From contig JAQQWL010000016.1 of NCBI GenBank assembly GCA_038363925.1, positions 1,765,566 through 1,829,565 on the forward strand: 64,000 nucleotides of DNA, written 5' to 3'. The position numbers and the translations under genes are program-made. Positions within the stretch are counted from its first letter, which is position 1; each line of letters opens with the position of its first letter. Origin of the DNA: Apiospora phragmitis (Eukaryota > Ascomycota > Sordariomycetes > Amphisphaeriales > Apiosporaceae). The notes under the pieces were generated by a model. That model had not been told where the DNA came from. It was given only the letters and a program-made list of their open reading frames with translations, and searched no databases. Positions 12,087 through 24,325 of this stretch are shown in pieces.

Positions 12087-12545
12087 AGGAAACAGGCCTG
12101 TATTTACAGGTCAGTTGGACCGTCTAGGCCCTGCCATCGGGGCCCTGTAGGCCTGATAATAAGGGACGTCTCAGGCATTCCCTGAGACGTTGTTCAGGCC
12201 CGACTATAAGGATAACGCAGTCCATCCAATACTAGTTAAGACCCCTAAAAGCCTAATTCAGGCTCACCTTCCGAGATTGAGGCCTGACTTCTGAAATTCA
12301 GGCCCTTAAGGTCAACCAGCAGCTCTGTAAGAGTCTTCAGATGGGCCTGTGAGCAAGTCTCATCAGACACTTCAAAACCCACTGAAACCATCCTTGTTAC
12401 AGCGTTTCGGCCTGTGCGTTAGGCCTGTGTGTGCTACTGTCAGCCAGCTGTTTCAGGCTGTTGTAGCTATACAGGGGCACCCCCCCCCAATAGAGGGTAC
12501 TAGGCCTGACTTCAGGCCTGTACATACGTATTCAACAGAACTTGA
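12087..12545. repeat. GGCCTG-rich interspersed tract with hairpins
   Basis: The words GGCCTG/CAGGCC and close variants (AGGCCTGA, TTCAGGCC) recur more than a dozen times in about 450 bp at irregular spacing, on both strands. A perfect 10-bp inverted repeat, ACGTCTCAGG at 12166-12175 and CCTGAGACGT at 12181-12190, encloses a 5-base loop. There is no coding frame. The origin is unknown; it could be a structured transposon end or an untranslated region. Confidence 0.5.
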
Positions 12546-13297
12546 TAAGCCGGGGTAGTGGAGGCTCCACTTCCCCTTGCAAGAATAGATGTAGGCCGCT
12601 ACTGATGAGGGGCAGTAGTTTCGCAGGGTTTACACAACTGTCCCCATTCTAACAAGTATCTTCTGGGGATGAGATCCTTCAAAGATCTAATTACCCAGAA
12701 CTAAACAGCAGAGGCCCTTCCCTTTCTACGAAGCAACCTGTTAATATGCCGCCATTGCCCAATCCTTCTTTCTCATATGATTAGTGAGGGCATCTAGGAG
12801 GGCCTCTTTTTGATCCTTAAGAATCCTGCCGCTGATTCTAGTATGCATCTATGCCCAATTTCGACGTACCAGGCGTTATCACAATGCCGCCATACAGGCT
12901 TTCGCCTTCCAAGGCAATGCAACTAAGAAGGTGGTCGGTCACATGTGCTCAATCATGGAATATTGCATGCTGATGGACTGATCAGGCTGCTTGCATAACA
13001 TATGTCACCCGAACAACCAGTGATCTTTCCTGTTAGCGTTTTTTTACCGTGAGGATCGGCAGGATGTACTACTTCACGTTACCACCCAAGAGAATCTATC
13101 ATCTATCTTCTGCTGGAGTCTTGTCTAGGAGCCTTGCGAAAACCTCCCGACCGGGGAATTTCTACTCTTATCTCTTCGTCCCTTCACTTTCACTTGTCTA
13201 TTCGTGCTCAACTAAAGCATCATTCTAGAAGCACCGCCGTTGAGTCTATAAATTTGTGGCATTAACGCTTGTCGTTGCTATAACGAAGTCCAGGCTG
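12546..13297. other. Intergenic upstream of the MYND gene
   Basis: No coding frame is recognisable. The last few hundred bases, pyrimidine-rich around 13,130-13,240, would hold the promoter of the MYND/DUF4470 gene. Confidence 0.4.
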
Positions 13298-15312
13298 ATG
13301 GCCTCTCACCCTCCGCCTAAATACCCCGCTTGTGCCAACCAAGTATGCAGAGTGCCGGGGAAATTCACATGCAAACAGTGCCTTCTAGTTTCTGTACGCA
13401 AAACCAGCATAACGCACAACAGAGTTTGATAACTAATTGAAACTCCGTCTTACAGTACTGTGGCCCTGCTTGCCAAAAAGTCCATTGGCGAGAACATAAA
13501 GTGGACTGTAAATCTGAGCTTCTCAAAGCTACGTGGCGTCCGCAATGGGAAGCAGATGGTAGAAAACCCCGATTTATGGGGGGCGATCCGCTCGTGGCTT
13601 TCAATAGCACAGGGAAATACCTCTGGGGCAATATTCCAGCATACGACGTAGTGAACCTAACAAGAAATGAAGGCTTGGACGCTGAGGAGGATCTTAATCT
13701 GCTATTCGCCGGTATGCTTAGAGTCCCTCAAACTTCTGCACACAAAGCCACGAATGCTCACCTGATATATCAAAGCATCCGGAGATCTGAGGAATGTCTT
13801 CAAGACTATCCACGGTGTTCCCCCAACCTATGGTGGAGATATTTCGATTGTTCTGAACGACAAGGACCTTCACACCGTCGCGCGCAACGCAATAACACTG
13901 TTGTTGCTATTGCTAGATGACGATACTGAGCGGGCTGCAAGAAATGCCTTACACCTGTGGTACTCAGCATTCATACCTGAGAGTCTAATGGATAAGATGC
14001 GAGAAGATGTCGGTAGAGCTATCGAGAATGTGTGTATCAAGGTCGAGAACAAACACCCCGACACATTACTTGGCAAGACGTTCGATTTCGGTCAAAGGCG
14101 CCTCCGCCTTACCCTCCAACAAAGAGCATGGATGAGCCTACGTCAGTACCTCCAGGTACCCCAGATTTCCTTACAAGATGCGCAAGAACGCCGCAAAGCT
14201 GTCACTCTAGCTCCCGAGAGAATCGACCACAGAGAGCGAAGCTTTCTCTCTCAAGAACCCGGTCGTCGGTTTTGCGCATTCAAGTTCCGCGAACATGGTA
14301 TTCTCCTACCATTCGCGTCTGTTTGGGATTCCTTCACCATCCCTAACCCGTGAGATCTCCTACATCGCTCGTGGCGATATACGAAGAGGAGCCTAGAGCA
14401 CTGACTTATATACAGTACCATCTTCGGCAAAGAAGGCACGTGGCCGATGAAAGACTCGGCAGATCCACTTGAAGGATGGCCAGTGGCAGATGTCCGGAGG
14501 TCCTCTGGCGCTGCAGAGAATGACATCTATGTGAAGCTCTATTACTATGTGCTAGATCTGTTGACATCCGTTCACAGACTTCTGGGCAAGTTGAAGATAT
14601 CTTTCGAGCTCTTCAACACAGATGCCCAAGAGCTTACGAAATATTGTAAAGATGTGCAATTTGACCGTATAGAGGTAAGCCTGCAAATTCAGTTAGCAGT
14701 TCCTTGGTTAGCGAAATTTTCCTTTTAACTCTTTAAATAGACTGCAAACATAGCCGACGGGGGGTATCTTGGGCCTGCTCGAACTGTCTGTCTTCTTGGA
14801 AATCTCCTCAGACCTCCATGGTGTAACCCTCATGCGACTCTAATCACACTCTTCATGAACGCTATATCGGAAGTCACAACGGCAGCGGATGAACAAGCAG
14901 AAGCGGCAAAGGAGTTAAGGCTGGCTATGAAGTACCTCCATCCAACCCCCATACCATCGATGTATGATGCGGACATGCTGCGCGTGGCCGCGAACAAGGA
15001 AAGCCTCCGGGATTTTGATAAATACTTCGACAGGTGAGTATGATCATGGATTATGCTTTTCAGCCTTATTTGCTAGACCAGGGGAGTTCAGCTAACTCGG
15101 AATTATGAAGGTACATTCACAAGAATCGATTCCAGGAATTCTGCGACTTCATGCAAATGGAGATGAAGTCGCAAAATACGATTATCGACAAGTGGCCTCT
15201 GCGTTTGAAGAAGCGATATGGGCAGCCTGGAGCTCTGGAGGAGTTTAAAGAGCTGATGGGATCTGGCTCAGTAGGATCTGCGAGATATGTTGAATGGCGG
15301 TATAGAAGATAG
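13298..15312 (+). CDS. MYND zinc-finger / DUF4470 protein
   Basis: Six exons can be assembled: 13298-13393, 13456-13711, 13776-14349, 14416-14674, 14742-15033 and 15111-15312. The introns are 62-77 bp with good consensus ends. The N-terminus is a MYND finger: paired cysteines in PACANQVC and FTCKQC, then YCGPACQKVHWREHKVDC split by intron 1. Next comes the DUF4470-type segment (DISIVLNDKDLHTVARNAI), then VTLAPER, GILLPFA, DSADPLEGW and GAAENDIY, and the typical end LKKRYGQPGALEEFKELMG...SARYVEWR. MYND fingers bind proline-rich peptides; the role of DUF4470 is unknown. Exon 5 needs one base restored in a run of five G near 14,758-14,764 to keep frame. That is either a real lesion or a sequencing error. 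All other segments are intact. Confidence 0.85.
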
Positions 15313-16529
15313 GTGATTATAGCTTGGTTCGGCATCGGTGGCGATGAACTCTGATCGCTTCAAATGCTTATGCAAGGATGCATCTATTGAGGGCGCAAAT
15401 AGGTGTGTATTGACATCCTAATGGGTGACGATCGTGGAGTGTATCAGTGCACCGGGAGGCAACGCCTGCACTTGCCTCTGTCCGTGTGCTTGGATAGCAC
15501 CTCGCCGCGGCGTCGTACCTTCCGTGTACCAGGCCCTGCGCGCATCGATACGCGCATACTGAGACGCGCGTACGTGCTGTCGACTCCACCTAACTACGCT
15601 TCCAATCACGAACACCCAGCCAACGCCCGCGACAGACGCCGAGGCAACGCGACACGACGCGACGAAGGAAGTGCCTCCGCGGCGCAGACGAAGCTACCCC
15701 TATCACGAGGCACCAACTTTCTCCAAGAGGGCGATCTTGAACTATGACAGTATTCGGACCCGGAGGGTGACTTGCCCGATCCACGGATGGACGACGCCGC
15801 ACGTCTCAGTCCGAGCCTCGTCGACGGGCTGCCCGCGCTACGCGACTTCGAGCTTGCGCCCACCTGCCATTCTATAGCCTCGATTGGTCTGCGGCCAACG
15901 TGGCTCTCTGTATTCTCCTGTCATGTCGCCCCTCGAACTACATGGCGCCCGCGGCCGACACTCCCCTCCCCGTGCGCTGGGCTTCGTCCTCGCCGGCGGT
16001 CAAACGAGCCTTCACTAAACTCGAGCGCCGCATAGCTGTCATAATAGCCGTAATTTTTGCTATATGTACGTTATTCTAGCGCCTTTGTAGGGTACACACA
16101 CACACACACACACACTTTTATTACGCCCGGGCTAAGCCATAAAGGGCAACTATCGCTTATATACAAGGATTTTTCTCAAGCTCCTGTCAGCACTCCTTGG
16201 GGCCCCTACCTAGGCGTGCATTTCAATCTTGTCGTCATACTTATTAGGCCACCAGACATCCCTGTAACACTAAACAATTAATTAGTAGCAAACCGGCTTA
16301 GAGGTAGTATTTCCAAGTGTTCAGCGTCCTATCCTAGGCGGCTGAAGCACGGTTAAATGATATTATCCCTACTTCGAGCGCCCGAAGTAATGCTAGAAAA
16401 GCGAAGAGAGGTGGGATGGAATGGGCAAGTCGGTAAAGCGGGGCAGTCTTAGTTGTGACAGGCAAACACCGGAAGCTACAGTGCGTAGGGCGTAGGGCCT
16501 GGGCAGCCGTTCCGCCAGGCAGACACCTA
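15313..16529. other. Intergenic, GC-rich then AT-rich, no gene recognised
   Basis: 15,400-16,030 is GC-rich with overlapping frames on both strands and no motif; it resembles decayed transposon sequence. From 16,040 the composition becomes AT-rich. Confidence 0.35.
16094..16115 (+). repeat. (AC)n microsatellite
   Basis: Eleven uninterrupted AC dinucleotides. Confidence 0.95.
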
Positions 16530-16620
16530 GAGCTGTAGATAACCAACCATTTTCTCCTAGCGTGTCGTTGTTTGAATGGATACTATTAAACCCCATTGGT
16601 AGGGCTGGTAGTGCTGGTAG
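16530..16620 (-). repeat. Dispersed ~90-bp repeat R1, copy 1
   Basis: On the minus strand it contains CAGCCCTACCAATGGGGTTT followed, after about 40 bp, by a GAGAAAATGGTTGGTTA-like block. The same arrangement occurs at 29,192, 42,805 and, more diverged, at 35,160-35,080. Probably the conserved end of a small transposon or solo LTR. Confidence 0.65.
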
Positions 16621-17056
16621 TCCACTTTTAGTTGCATCTAGGATCCATGACCAATAATAATATGACTTCGGACGACCTTCGTCCCAAGGTAAGCGAGGTC
16701 CCAGCTCGTTCTTTTCTTCTCTCCACCACTTCCTCTTCGTCACTCCCTCCCATTCGCGCCGGCCTGCAAAGCAAGCATTTCTGACCCAGCATGCAGTACG
16801 GCACCTTTGGCCGAGCTGGGCAACAGTCCTCGGCAGCAAGCTCACCGAGAATAGACATCCTGCATTATTGACACAATGCACCAAGTAGGTCTCTTTTGCC
16901 TGCTTTTCTTGCCCAGCACCAACCCACTGCTCTGCCATCTGTGTGATTCAGACTACGCACGCGCAAGCAAGACTCATCTAGCACGAATTTCTCCCCATTG
17001 TCTCTCGTCACCCGTCAGCCTCCAAGCTCAGCTCACTAACAAACAGCAGAGACAGC

Positions 17057-18485
17057 ATGGCAGGTACCGGCAGCAACATCCGTAGTCAAACCTTCCAACT
17101 AGACGATCACGGCGCCAGGACCTCCTCGAACCTGCCGCACCGAGCTGCCGTCCCCTGCTCGTCTGCTACGCCCGACTGTCACCGAGCATCCCCTTTGTCA
17201 GGCGAGACCTCGAGGCCTTGATGTCGACCGAGGTAACCCGCATCGAAGACGGCGACGTCGCCGGCAAAGTACACCGCCAGTTCTTGCGGGACGGCACCGA
17301 GCGCACCCTCGCCAAGACGGCCATCGAGACGGTCAAGCAGCTGGATTTCGCGACCGCTTACATGCTAGGCATCCTCGCCGCTCTCCCATCTCTGCGTGCC
17401 GATCCCTGCCTCGGCGGGTCCAACGTCGATCTGCTCTGCAGAATGGCCGTGCAAGGTGCCAAAGTCCAGGTCATTCAGCGGCGCCACTTCCTTGGGCACT
17501 CGCCCCCCGGACCTGTCGTGAACTGAAGAATTCCGAACTGATTCTCGTGCCGGCCTACCAAGGCAACCACTGGAGGCTCGCCCTATTCAGCCAGTGCACC
17601 GGCCAAGCTTACATGTTCGACTCGCTGCAGCCCGGAAGGGTCCACCGCGGCACCGCCGACGAAGTCGAAGCCCGCGCCTGGGATCTCGGCCTCGCAGTCC
17701 CGCCCTCGGGCTATAAATGGTAGCTGTGGAACAAATCGGGCGAGGGTTATAAACAGAGTACCGGTTGGGCCTGCGGCGTGTTGTGCGCTGAAGCCGCGCT
17801 GCGCTTGTTTCACAACGGCCAGTAGCAATGGCCTTGTGAGGGCGACGACACCGTGGCGCGGCAATGGAGAGAGTGGTGCATGGCCCTGCTCCTCCCTGAC
17901 CCGACTATCTCCCCTCCCCTCGACGAGTTTAAGCAGGTAGAGTCGGTCGTCCTGCACCAGGGCCCCCCGAGGACCGGTTCCGCTCGTGGCCAGGAAGTCG
18001 TCACCATCCGCAGCCGCAGCAACAGCCCGGCCACAGGTCCCGGCTCGCTTCCCTCGGCACCGCGTACTGCCCCCGGCCCGTCGTGTCTTCGCGCCAGCAG
18101 CAGCGAAGCGCAGTCCCCACCGTCTGCCACGTCCGGCCCAGTCCCTACACCCGCCCTAGCAGCCGACCTTAACTATAGAGGCCAACTCTGGATGCGTTAC
18201 TCGGATGGCACTTGCTTCTCGCCTGGCGGGAAGCAGACGGCGTACCCACCCGGTCACCCCGGCCTAATCAACGCCTGGCTTTTTGACCACCGACCCTACT
18301 ACCCCATCCACCGTCTGTTGTGCCGATATACCGATCCGCCTTACACGCGTGCCCACTATAGTGCTGCGCGCGTACCAAGGAGGTCACATCCGCGTGAATG
18401 CGAATCACAACTCCGAACCACATCTGCTCGACGAGGAACCGAAGAGTTTCTGTTAATATCGCTCAAGCCGAGTAACCAAGGGTGA
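17057..18485 (+). pseudogene. Ulp1/C48-type cysteine protease relic
   Basis: The frame from 17,520 reads ILVPAYQGNHWRLALFSQC, then YMFDSL, then STGWACGVLCAEAALRLF. This is the H-W, D and Q...C layout of Ulp1/SENP (peptidase family C48) deSUMOylase-like domains. Stops interrupt it at 17,721 and 17,823 (probably Q to stop). A single-base slip in a run of six C near 17,503-17,508 separates it from an upstream frame (STEVTRIEDGDVAGKV...FATAYMLGIL), and another slip lies near 17,217. A low-complexity proline/serine tail extends to 18,485. Ulp1-like domains are often carried by eukaryotic DNA transposons as well as being host genes. GC content is higher than in neighbouring genes. I judge it inactive. 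Confidence 0.65.
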
Positions 18486-20148
18486 ACCGATTTCCCACCG
18501 CCTCGATCGACCGTCGCAGCGTCACAAAAGATAGTTACCAGATATGTGACCGGCAATACAGCAGACAACCCCAGGGTGGCACCAACCTGATTCCACTGCA
18601 CACTCCTGTCCTATACCTGCCTGATTTCATGCCGAGATCTACATCGACTTGTGTGTCTCACTTGCGCTTAACTTCTGCAAGCTGGACGTTCATCGGTGAG
18701 GATCCCGTATGCTACTGGAAGCGAGAGCGGACGAAGCACCCAAGGGCAAGCAGTTTCACCTCGACGGTAGATGAGGACAGCTTGGAAGTGGGAACCCCGG
18801 GATTTCTCGCGCCCATCGAGAACGATCCCCCTGACGACACGCCACGCAAGTTTCTCAAGACATGGGCCTCGACAGTCGCGGCGTCGAGGAAGGTTAGCTA
18901 GATCCTCGTTGATCACCTCGCCCTACGCGATAACATCGTACATCACTAGCCCCTCCATCGATACCTACGAGTTACGACTTTGTTCACGACAACCCAGCAC
19001 TAGCATCATCTGGATGATTGTGTGTGCAGAACGAATAAGCGTCGGTGGTGGGCTGACCACCCTGCCAGCTCGACGCTGGCAGTCCGCACGTTTATGGGCA
19101 GCACCCGAGACATCCCGATCCCTTCGTCTCAAACCCTCCGACTTCCTATACGCCGAATCGGCTCCTTCGACCCTCCAACCTGAACAGGTAAACCTACGTG
19201 ACGCGAGAGAAGATTTATCCTTGACTCGAAACCGGTTATGTGTGCCGCCATGTCGAGGACCATCCTGGATCATACAAGTTCGCCACTTGATAAGAGGATA
19301 GCAGGACATGGGTCGTCCTGGCTTCCTCGTTGGCAGTGATGCAACCTGGCGCCCTTGACCTCCTCACATCCTGGCGGGTCCCATAGCCCTTGAGAACAGG
19401 TATAAGTCCAAGCAATGGCCAAAGACGCGTCGGTGTTGCACCTGCCTGGAGGGGGCTGTGTCTCCAGCCGGGCCTGCCGAGTTGAGTTACTCAGGGGAGG
19501 TACAGGACGGGGAGCTGCGACTTGTTGGCTTGGTGGCCCAAGATTTAGGAGAACATACGAACTTCGGCTATTTGCTGGGACCAAGGGGGCAGACTGTCCT
19601 CATGGCCCGGTTGGCAAGTGATCCCCTTACGAGCGTCGTAACCAACGACAGGGGATGCGACTGCTACAGCCCGAAGACGTACCTTCCTCTGCAGTCACGA
19701 AGCCATGCCTCCGACCTCCGTGGCTGGCGCAGTGCGCCTGCAGACGACTGCAATGCTTCCCATGGCTGCTTTTCATACACTCAACCCAATTATATCCACT
19801 GGTGATGACCTTGACCTCAGCAAACTGAGTATGTATGACTTTCGGGGAAGATAGGTAATGATTCGGTACAATGCGAAGTTTCTGGTCATGCAAACCTCGT
19901 CCGTTTTCATCAGAAGTATGTGGACATTGATGCAGTGAGCTTCTAGGGTGATCCGCGGACTATCATCCGCTATCAATATACCTATGATGATTCCCAGGGT
20001 ACAAGTATATCTGAACTTCATGGAGATTGGTCAATTCGTAGGCCTTCCCCTGACGGTCACCATAAGAGGTCAGTTCTCCATAGCCCACGTCATATCCAGC
20101 CTCCAATCAGCCCGCAGGTTTGTTCAATGTATCGGAGGAAGTCGAGGT
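18486..20148. other. Degenerate sequence, no gene recognised
   Basis: Several overlapping frames of 80-180 codons on both strands (for example 18,771-19,301 plus) have no recognisable motif. The part from about 19,800 to 20,148 may be the decayed body of the APH-like relic to its right. Confidence 0.35.
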
Positions 20149-20367
20149 CTAAGAGGAAGAGTCGCTAGCGCGATACTGGATGACATATTCCTTAACGTCA
20201 TTGGGCACGACTGTGTAGCTAGTTGAGCCTTGCACAGGCGCTAGACGGACACGCCGGCCTAGAATCTGTTCAGCGGCTTGGTCGCATTGTTCCTGCGTTG
20301 TAGGGGCGTTATCGGAAAAGAACTCCGCTATCTGGCGCCTCGATAGCTCTGCAACACGGGCCTGCAT
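20149..20367 (-). pseudogene. APH-like kinase relic, N-terminal piece
   Basis: The 72-codon minus-strand frame (FFSDNAPTTQEQCDQAAEQI to YVIQYRASDSSS) aligns with the N-terminus of the intact APH-like kinase at 24.1 kb (FFSTAGACTTRSQCDAFASK to TIIIQFREPDSPLD). After the stop, words such as LTNLHEVQIYLYPGN can be read in a shifted frame, but no HGD catalytic loop is found. It is a truncated, decayed copy. Confidence 0.5.
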
Positions 20368-20789
20368 TGTAACGAAGATTATGAGGTTACGATGGCAAAA
20401 GGAGCCCTAGGGTTCGGGTGAAGCTAACTGCCTAAAATATGGACCACGAAAAGTGACAACTAAGCTCGGCTTGTATCGTGCCGTGGTCGTACGACACGTC
20501 CAGAGCAACGACGAGGTGGGAGCCGCCAAGGACAGCATGCAGGGTTGTCGGGCTGTGAATCGATCGGCGGGGCGCGTATAGAGTTGAGCTGCACTCCGCA
20601 AAGCCCATGTTCGCTGTTAGGATTGCCTACTGCGGTAAGAGACCTGCCGCATCAGCCTGTTGCGCACCTCTCCCATCAGCTATGAACGGTCTGTCTTTGG
20701 AAGGCAGAAGCTTAGAAGCTGCACGACTGTTCTCTTGCGTGGATGTCATAAGAGTGTAATTCCATCTCCGTCCCTTTCAGTCTAGCCTA

Positions 20790-21428
20790 TTAGGCCAGGG
20801 CGATCGTCACGACCACGATGTTCGGACCTGCTTGTGTCGCAAGCCTGTTGATTTGGCCAACAGGTCTGTTGGATGCGCTGCACGCCCCAAAACGGTTGGC
20901 CATCCGATGTTCGACATGCTTTCGGCTGATATGGACAACTGGTGATTGAGCCGCCGTGGTATTTTTACGGGTCACTGATAGTCCTGCAACTACCCAGTAT
21001 GCACGATCGGCGGCCAAATCAGAGCTGGAGTGGAGAAGATGAGGACCAGAATCGTGTGCGGGGAAGTCTGAGGCGGTCAAATGTCGGTTGGGAAACAATG
21101 TATTAAGGTCGTCGCACATCTGCTGCTTGACGTGTAACGTAGCTCGTTGTTGGCCGCCGCGATCCCGAGCGCGATAGGCGGCTAAAACCGCAGGGTCGAG
21201 AACTATAATGCGCGACCTAATAGTATACTGCAAGCCCAAAGCTCGAAGTCGCTGCTTAGCGAGTGATGGGCGATCAAACGAAGATGCGCGTCGTGATGTT
21301 GACAATGGCAGAGAGCCGATTGCTAGTTGGAGTGGCGCCTCACGTGACACGTTCCATCGTAGGACTTTAGGGCCGGGATGTCGTTGATGGTGCACCAAAC
21401 GGCCGATGTAAGTAATTGCTAATTCCAT
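20790..21428 (-). CDS. Hypothetical protein, 212 residues
   Basis: A single uninterrupted minus-strand frame starts at an ATG at 21,428 and ends at 20,790. The product is rich in Arg, Ala and Ser, with no membrane segment and no motif I recognise. No other copy exists in the window. The frame could be real or a chance opening in decayed repeat. Confidence 0.25.
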   Translation of the reverse strand: MELAITYIGRLVHHQRHPGPKVLRWNVSREAPLQLAIGSLPLSTSRRASSFDRPSLAKQRLRALGLQYTIRSRIIVLDPAVLAAYRARDRGGQQRATLHVKQQMCDDLNTLFPNRHLTASDFPAHDSGPHLLHSSSDLAADRAYWVVAGLSVTRKNTTAAQSPVVHISRKHVEHRMANRFGACSASNRPVGQINRLATQAGPNIVVVTIALA

Positions 21429-21740
21429 CCCACTTCATTCTCCTCGCTTTTCGAACATCACTTAGGAAACATTTAGCTCTTGGGAAATAACTCGCTTGCA
21501 ATTCAGTAGACCTCTTGCATCAACGGCACTGAGCCCCCTCTAACCCTGTTTTGTGTATGATCAGTCTCAGGGCACGAGACGAAGAACGACATTTGCGGTT
21601 AACAGTAGGTATTACCTCCTGCACGGTTACCATTCGTTTTCTCTTACGAACAAGTTCGAACACTAATTTTAATAGTAAATTAGGACAGCTCTTCGCGTCT
21701 GAAATTAGGTCTGTAGACCAACTTCAGTATTAACCTTAAT

Positions 21741-22695
21741 ATGGTTAATCACGTTCGTAAATCGGTTCAAGAGCTCGACGAAGACTCATGGCTCATTGGA
21801 GACCAATTCATCCTTCGTCGGCAGCGCTCCCCACCCGCTAAATATTTGTGGGAGGATAATGGCTTTTGGTACACCCTTTCGGACGATATCTCTTCACCTT
21901 TGCCTCCAGCTACGCCCTTGTCATCCGATAGTCATATCCGCCAGGTCCACGATGCTGGTGACGCCTCGGCGGTATGGAGTTTCGGCGGCGTATTCCTCAA
22001 GGTCAAGCTCTGCCCGAAAGCCGAGGAAGCCGCCACGAAGGAGCACACCACGCTACGACGCCTTGCTGAAAAGAGGCTCAGCTTCGCGATCCCCGAGGTT
22101 TTGCACCATGTTCAGGCGGATGACAGGAGCTACCTCCTGATCTCTCGTGTCCCGGGCCAGGTGCTTGCCGACGCATGGCGAACCATGAAAGAGGACGAAA
22201 AAGAGCATTACGTTCAGCGTATCTTCGAAATTTTTCAAGAGCTGCGTCAATTAACTTCAGACTCTATCACTGGAATCGACGGGGCTCAGTTTCCTGACGG
22301 TTGGTTAGATATATGCCGTGGCCGGGCCAAAGAATATAGCCCGGAACACTTGAAAGAGAATTGTGTCGCGCTGGGCATGGACTGCTCAACATTCTTCTTT
22401 TGGCACAGCGATCTGGGGCCTCACAACGTCATTGTCAATTCGGGCACAAAAGGCGCTATTGGCATCATCGACTGGGAAATGGCCGGCTTCGTTCCCTTGA
22501 CTGGGTCCGAACTAAATTTGGCGTCTCTTGGGCCATGGATTTCGCATGGCCGAGGTCCATGGGGACCACCCTTCTTTGAGAGAATGGAGGGAGCGCGTCG
22601 AACATAAGTTCGGCACCGAAGGGTACCCGGAGGTTAAGAAGGCCTGGAAGGAGTGGTTCAGTTATCATGCTCGAAGCCAACGCCACGAATGTTGA
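21741..22695 (+). CDS. Aminoglycoside-phosphotransferase-like kinase, two frame breaks
   Basis: The frame from ATG 21,741 includes the N-lobe (VWSFGGVFLKVK), hinge (YLLISRVPGQVL), catalytic loop FFWHSDLGPHNVIV (Brenner-type HxDxxxxN) and metal-binding IIDWEMAGFVP, as in fungal APH/choline-kinase-like proteins. At 22,494-22,498 one C appears lost, after which LDWVRTKFGVSWAMDFAWPRSM follows. At 22,559-22,564 one G appears lost, and DHPSLREWRERVEHKFG continues to a stop at 22,693-22,695. With both bases restored the protein has normal fungal length. Such proteins phosphorylate small molecules; the substrate here is unknown. The two breaks lie in short homopolymers and may be technical. Confidence 0.75.
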
Positions 22696-23098
22696 CAAGG
22701 TTTACCGAGTCACGGGATGGGCGGTTGAAACAAACAGAACGACAGGTGTCACGGAACTCAAAGGAAACGATCATCATGCTCCCATGCAAAACGGGAATCA
22801 TAAGATCTTTCAAGATTCCAAGCTGGTCGACGAGGAGAGCCTCATGGAGGTGCTGAGGCGTGAAGCCGTTATTGACTAAGTCATTAGCAATTGCTCACGT
22901 GGCGTGTAAGATGAAGACATTCAGTGGTGGGCACAGCTTGGATAGAGACAGAGCAGAGTCCTTTGTACGAGGTAGAAGCATATCCGTTACAGAAGTGCTA
23001 GACCTTATCATCCTGAACTGGTACCGTTCCTTCCGAGAAATGGACAGTAACGATCTAGCCTCAGTTTCATGTTCGTCGATCATAACTTGAAGCATCTT
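22696..23098. other. Spacer between APH-like genes
   Basis: A 70-codon plus frame (22,667-22,879; TGWAVETNRTTGVTELKG) overlaps the end of the preceding gene in another frame. It is not recognisable. Otherwise empty. Confidence 0.3.
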
Positions 23099-24137
23099 TC
23101 AACTCAAGATAAGGGCATCCAGTACTTGAGTGCATGCATGGATGTTATTCCCAACCCCTAATGTTCCCTTGTGTCCGGCTCTGTACGGAATACCGTACCG
23201 GAAGAGCAATCCAGTAAGTCTTGCGTGCTGTATAAGTACCTTCTCTGTTTGGGACAACACACCGACCAGGTTATAAAAGACCAACCAGAACTCATGTCGC
23301 AGTTCATCGGCCGTGTCATAAAAAACCCATCCATTGGGGCTGAGGTAACCAAGAATGCTGTCAAGCGCGTATAGGGCAAACCCAAACGGCTGGATGCTGG
23401 CTTCAGCCCAGTCAATGATACCTGTGATCTCACCAGTCTTAGGGTCGGCGAGAATATTCTTCTCGCTAAGGTCGCCATGGGTGACGACCAATGGATACTC
23501 TCCAGAGAAAAGAGCCGGAAGGCTTTTTCGTAGTCGACCCATAGTATCTTGAAAGCGGCTAGGGAGGCTGCTGGATAAATAAGTAAAATCCGAATGGCAG
23601 TCTTCAGATATACGAGAACGGTATGTTGTATCTGGAGAGACGCTATACTGCCAGGATTGTGCGAAGAATCTTCACTTAGGTTAGTGAATCGAAACGCAAA
23701 AGCTGATTGATTGCAACGCACTTTGCCAAGCTGCGGACAGTAGCCAGTCGGTGGTCCAGGTCCGTGTCTACTATAGAAAGCGAGATATCGAAATAGTTGT
23801 TTCCGGGAAGCACATTCATCTCGTATATTAGTAATGATGGTGGTAGACCAATCGTCCCATGGAACTTGCAGCCGGTTGTGAGGTTGGGATGGATACCGTG
23901 GATTTTCGCTAGCATCTGTACATCCAGCGGAGAGTCTGGTTCTCGAAATTGGATGATGATGGTGCCATCCGCTACCGTTATGGTATAACTGTACAGCCCT
24001 TGCGAGGAAACTGGTTTGACGGGCCCTCCAAACATCTTGCTAGCGAATGCATCACATTGACTCCTTGTAGTACACGCTCCCGCCGTCGAGAAGAACTTGG
24101 AAATGGACTCGTCGGTTTCGCTGTTAATAGAAGACAT
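23099..24137 (-). CDS. Aminoglycoside-phosphotransferase-like kinase (intact)
   Basis: Two exons, 24137-23722 and 23669-23099, are joined by a 52-bp intron with a CTAAC branch and encode 328 residues without interruption. The N-lobe contains GLYSYTITVADGTIIIQFRE. The catalytic loop is VVTHGDLSEKNILAD and the metal site is GIIDWAEASIQPFG, giving the full APH-type HGDxxxxN and IDW set. This family transfers phosphate from ATP to small-molecule hydroxyls; the substrate is unknown. It is the only one of four APH-like loci in the window that reads through cleanly. It faces the frame-broken APH gene at 21.7 kb (convergent). Confidence 0.85.
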
Positions 24138-24325
24138 GATGGGAAGACTTGGTGCCTAGAAGTATTAGATGTGGCTGATGCTTTAAGGCGAGAATAATAA
24201 ACGATAAAGGGCGAGTGTCAAGAAAGAACGACTGGGGATGGTGTGCGGCAAATAGTGCGAGAGACGCTAGCCAGGAGGGACAGGACAATGACTTGAGCAG
24301 TGTGGGCATGTGGATGAAGCTACTG

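Noticed and set aside
20790..21428. Treating the 212-codon ORF as a confident gene
   Set aside because: Kept only as low confidence: no motif, no paralogue and composition similar to surrounding decayed sequence.
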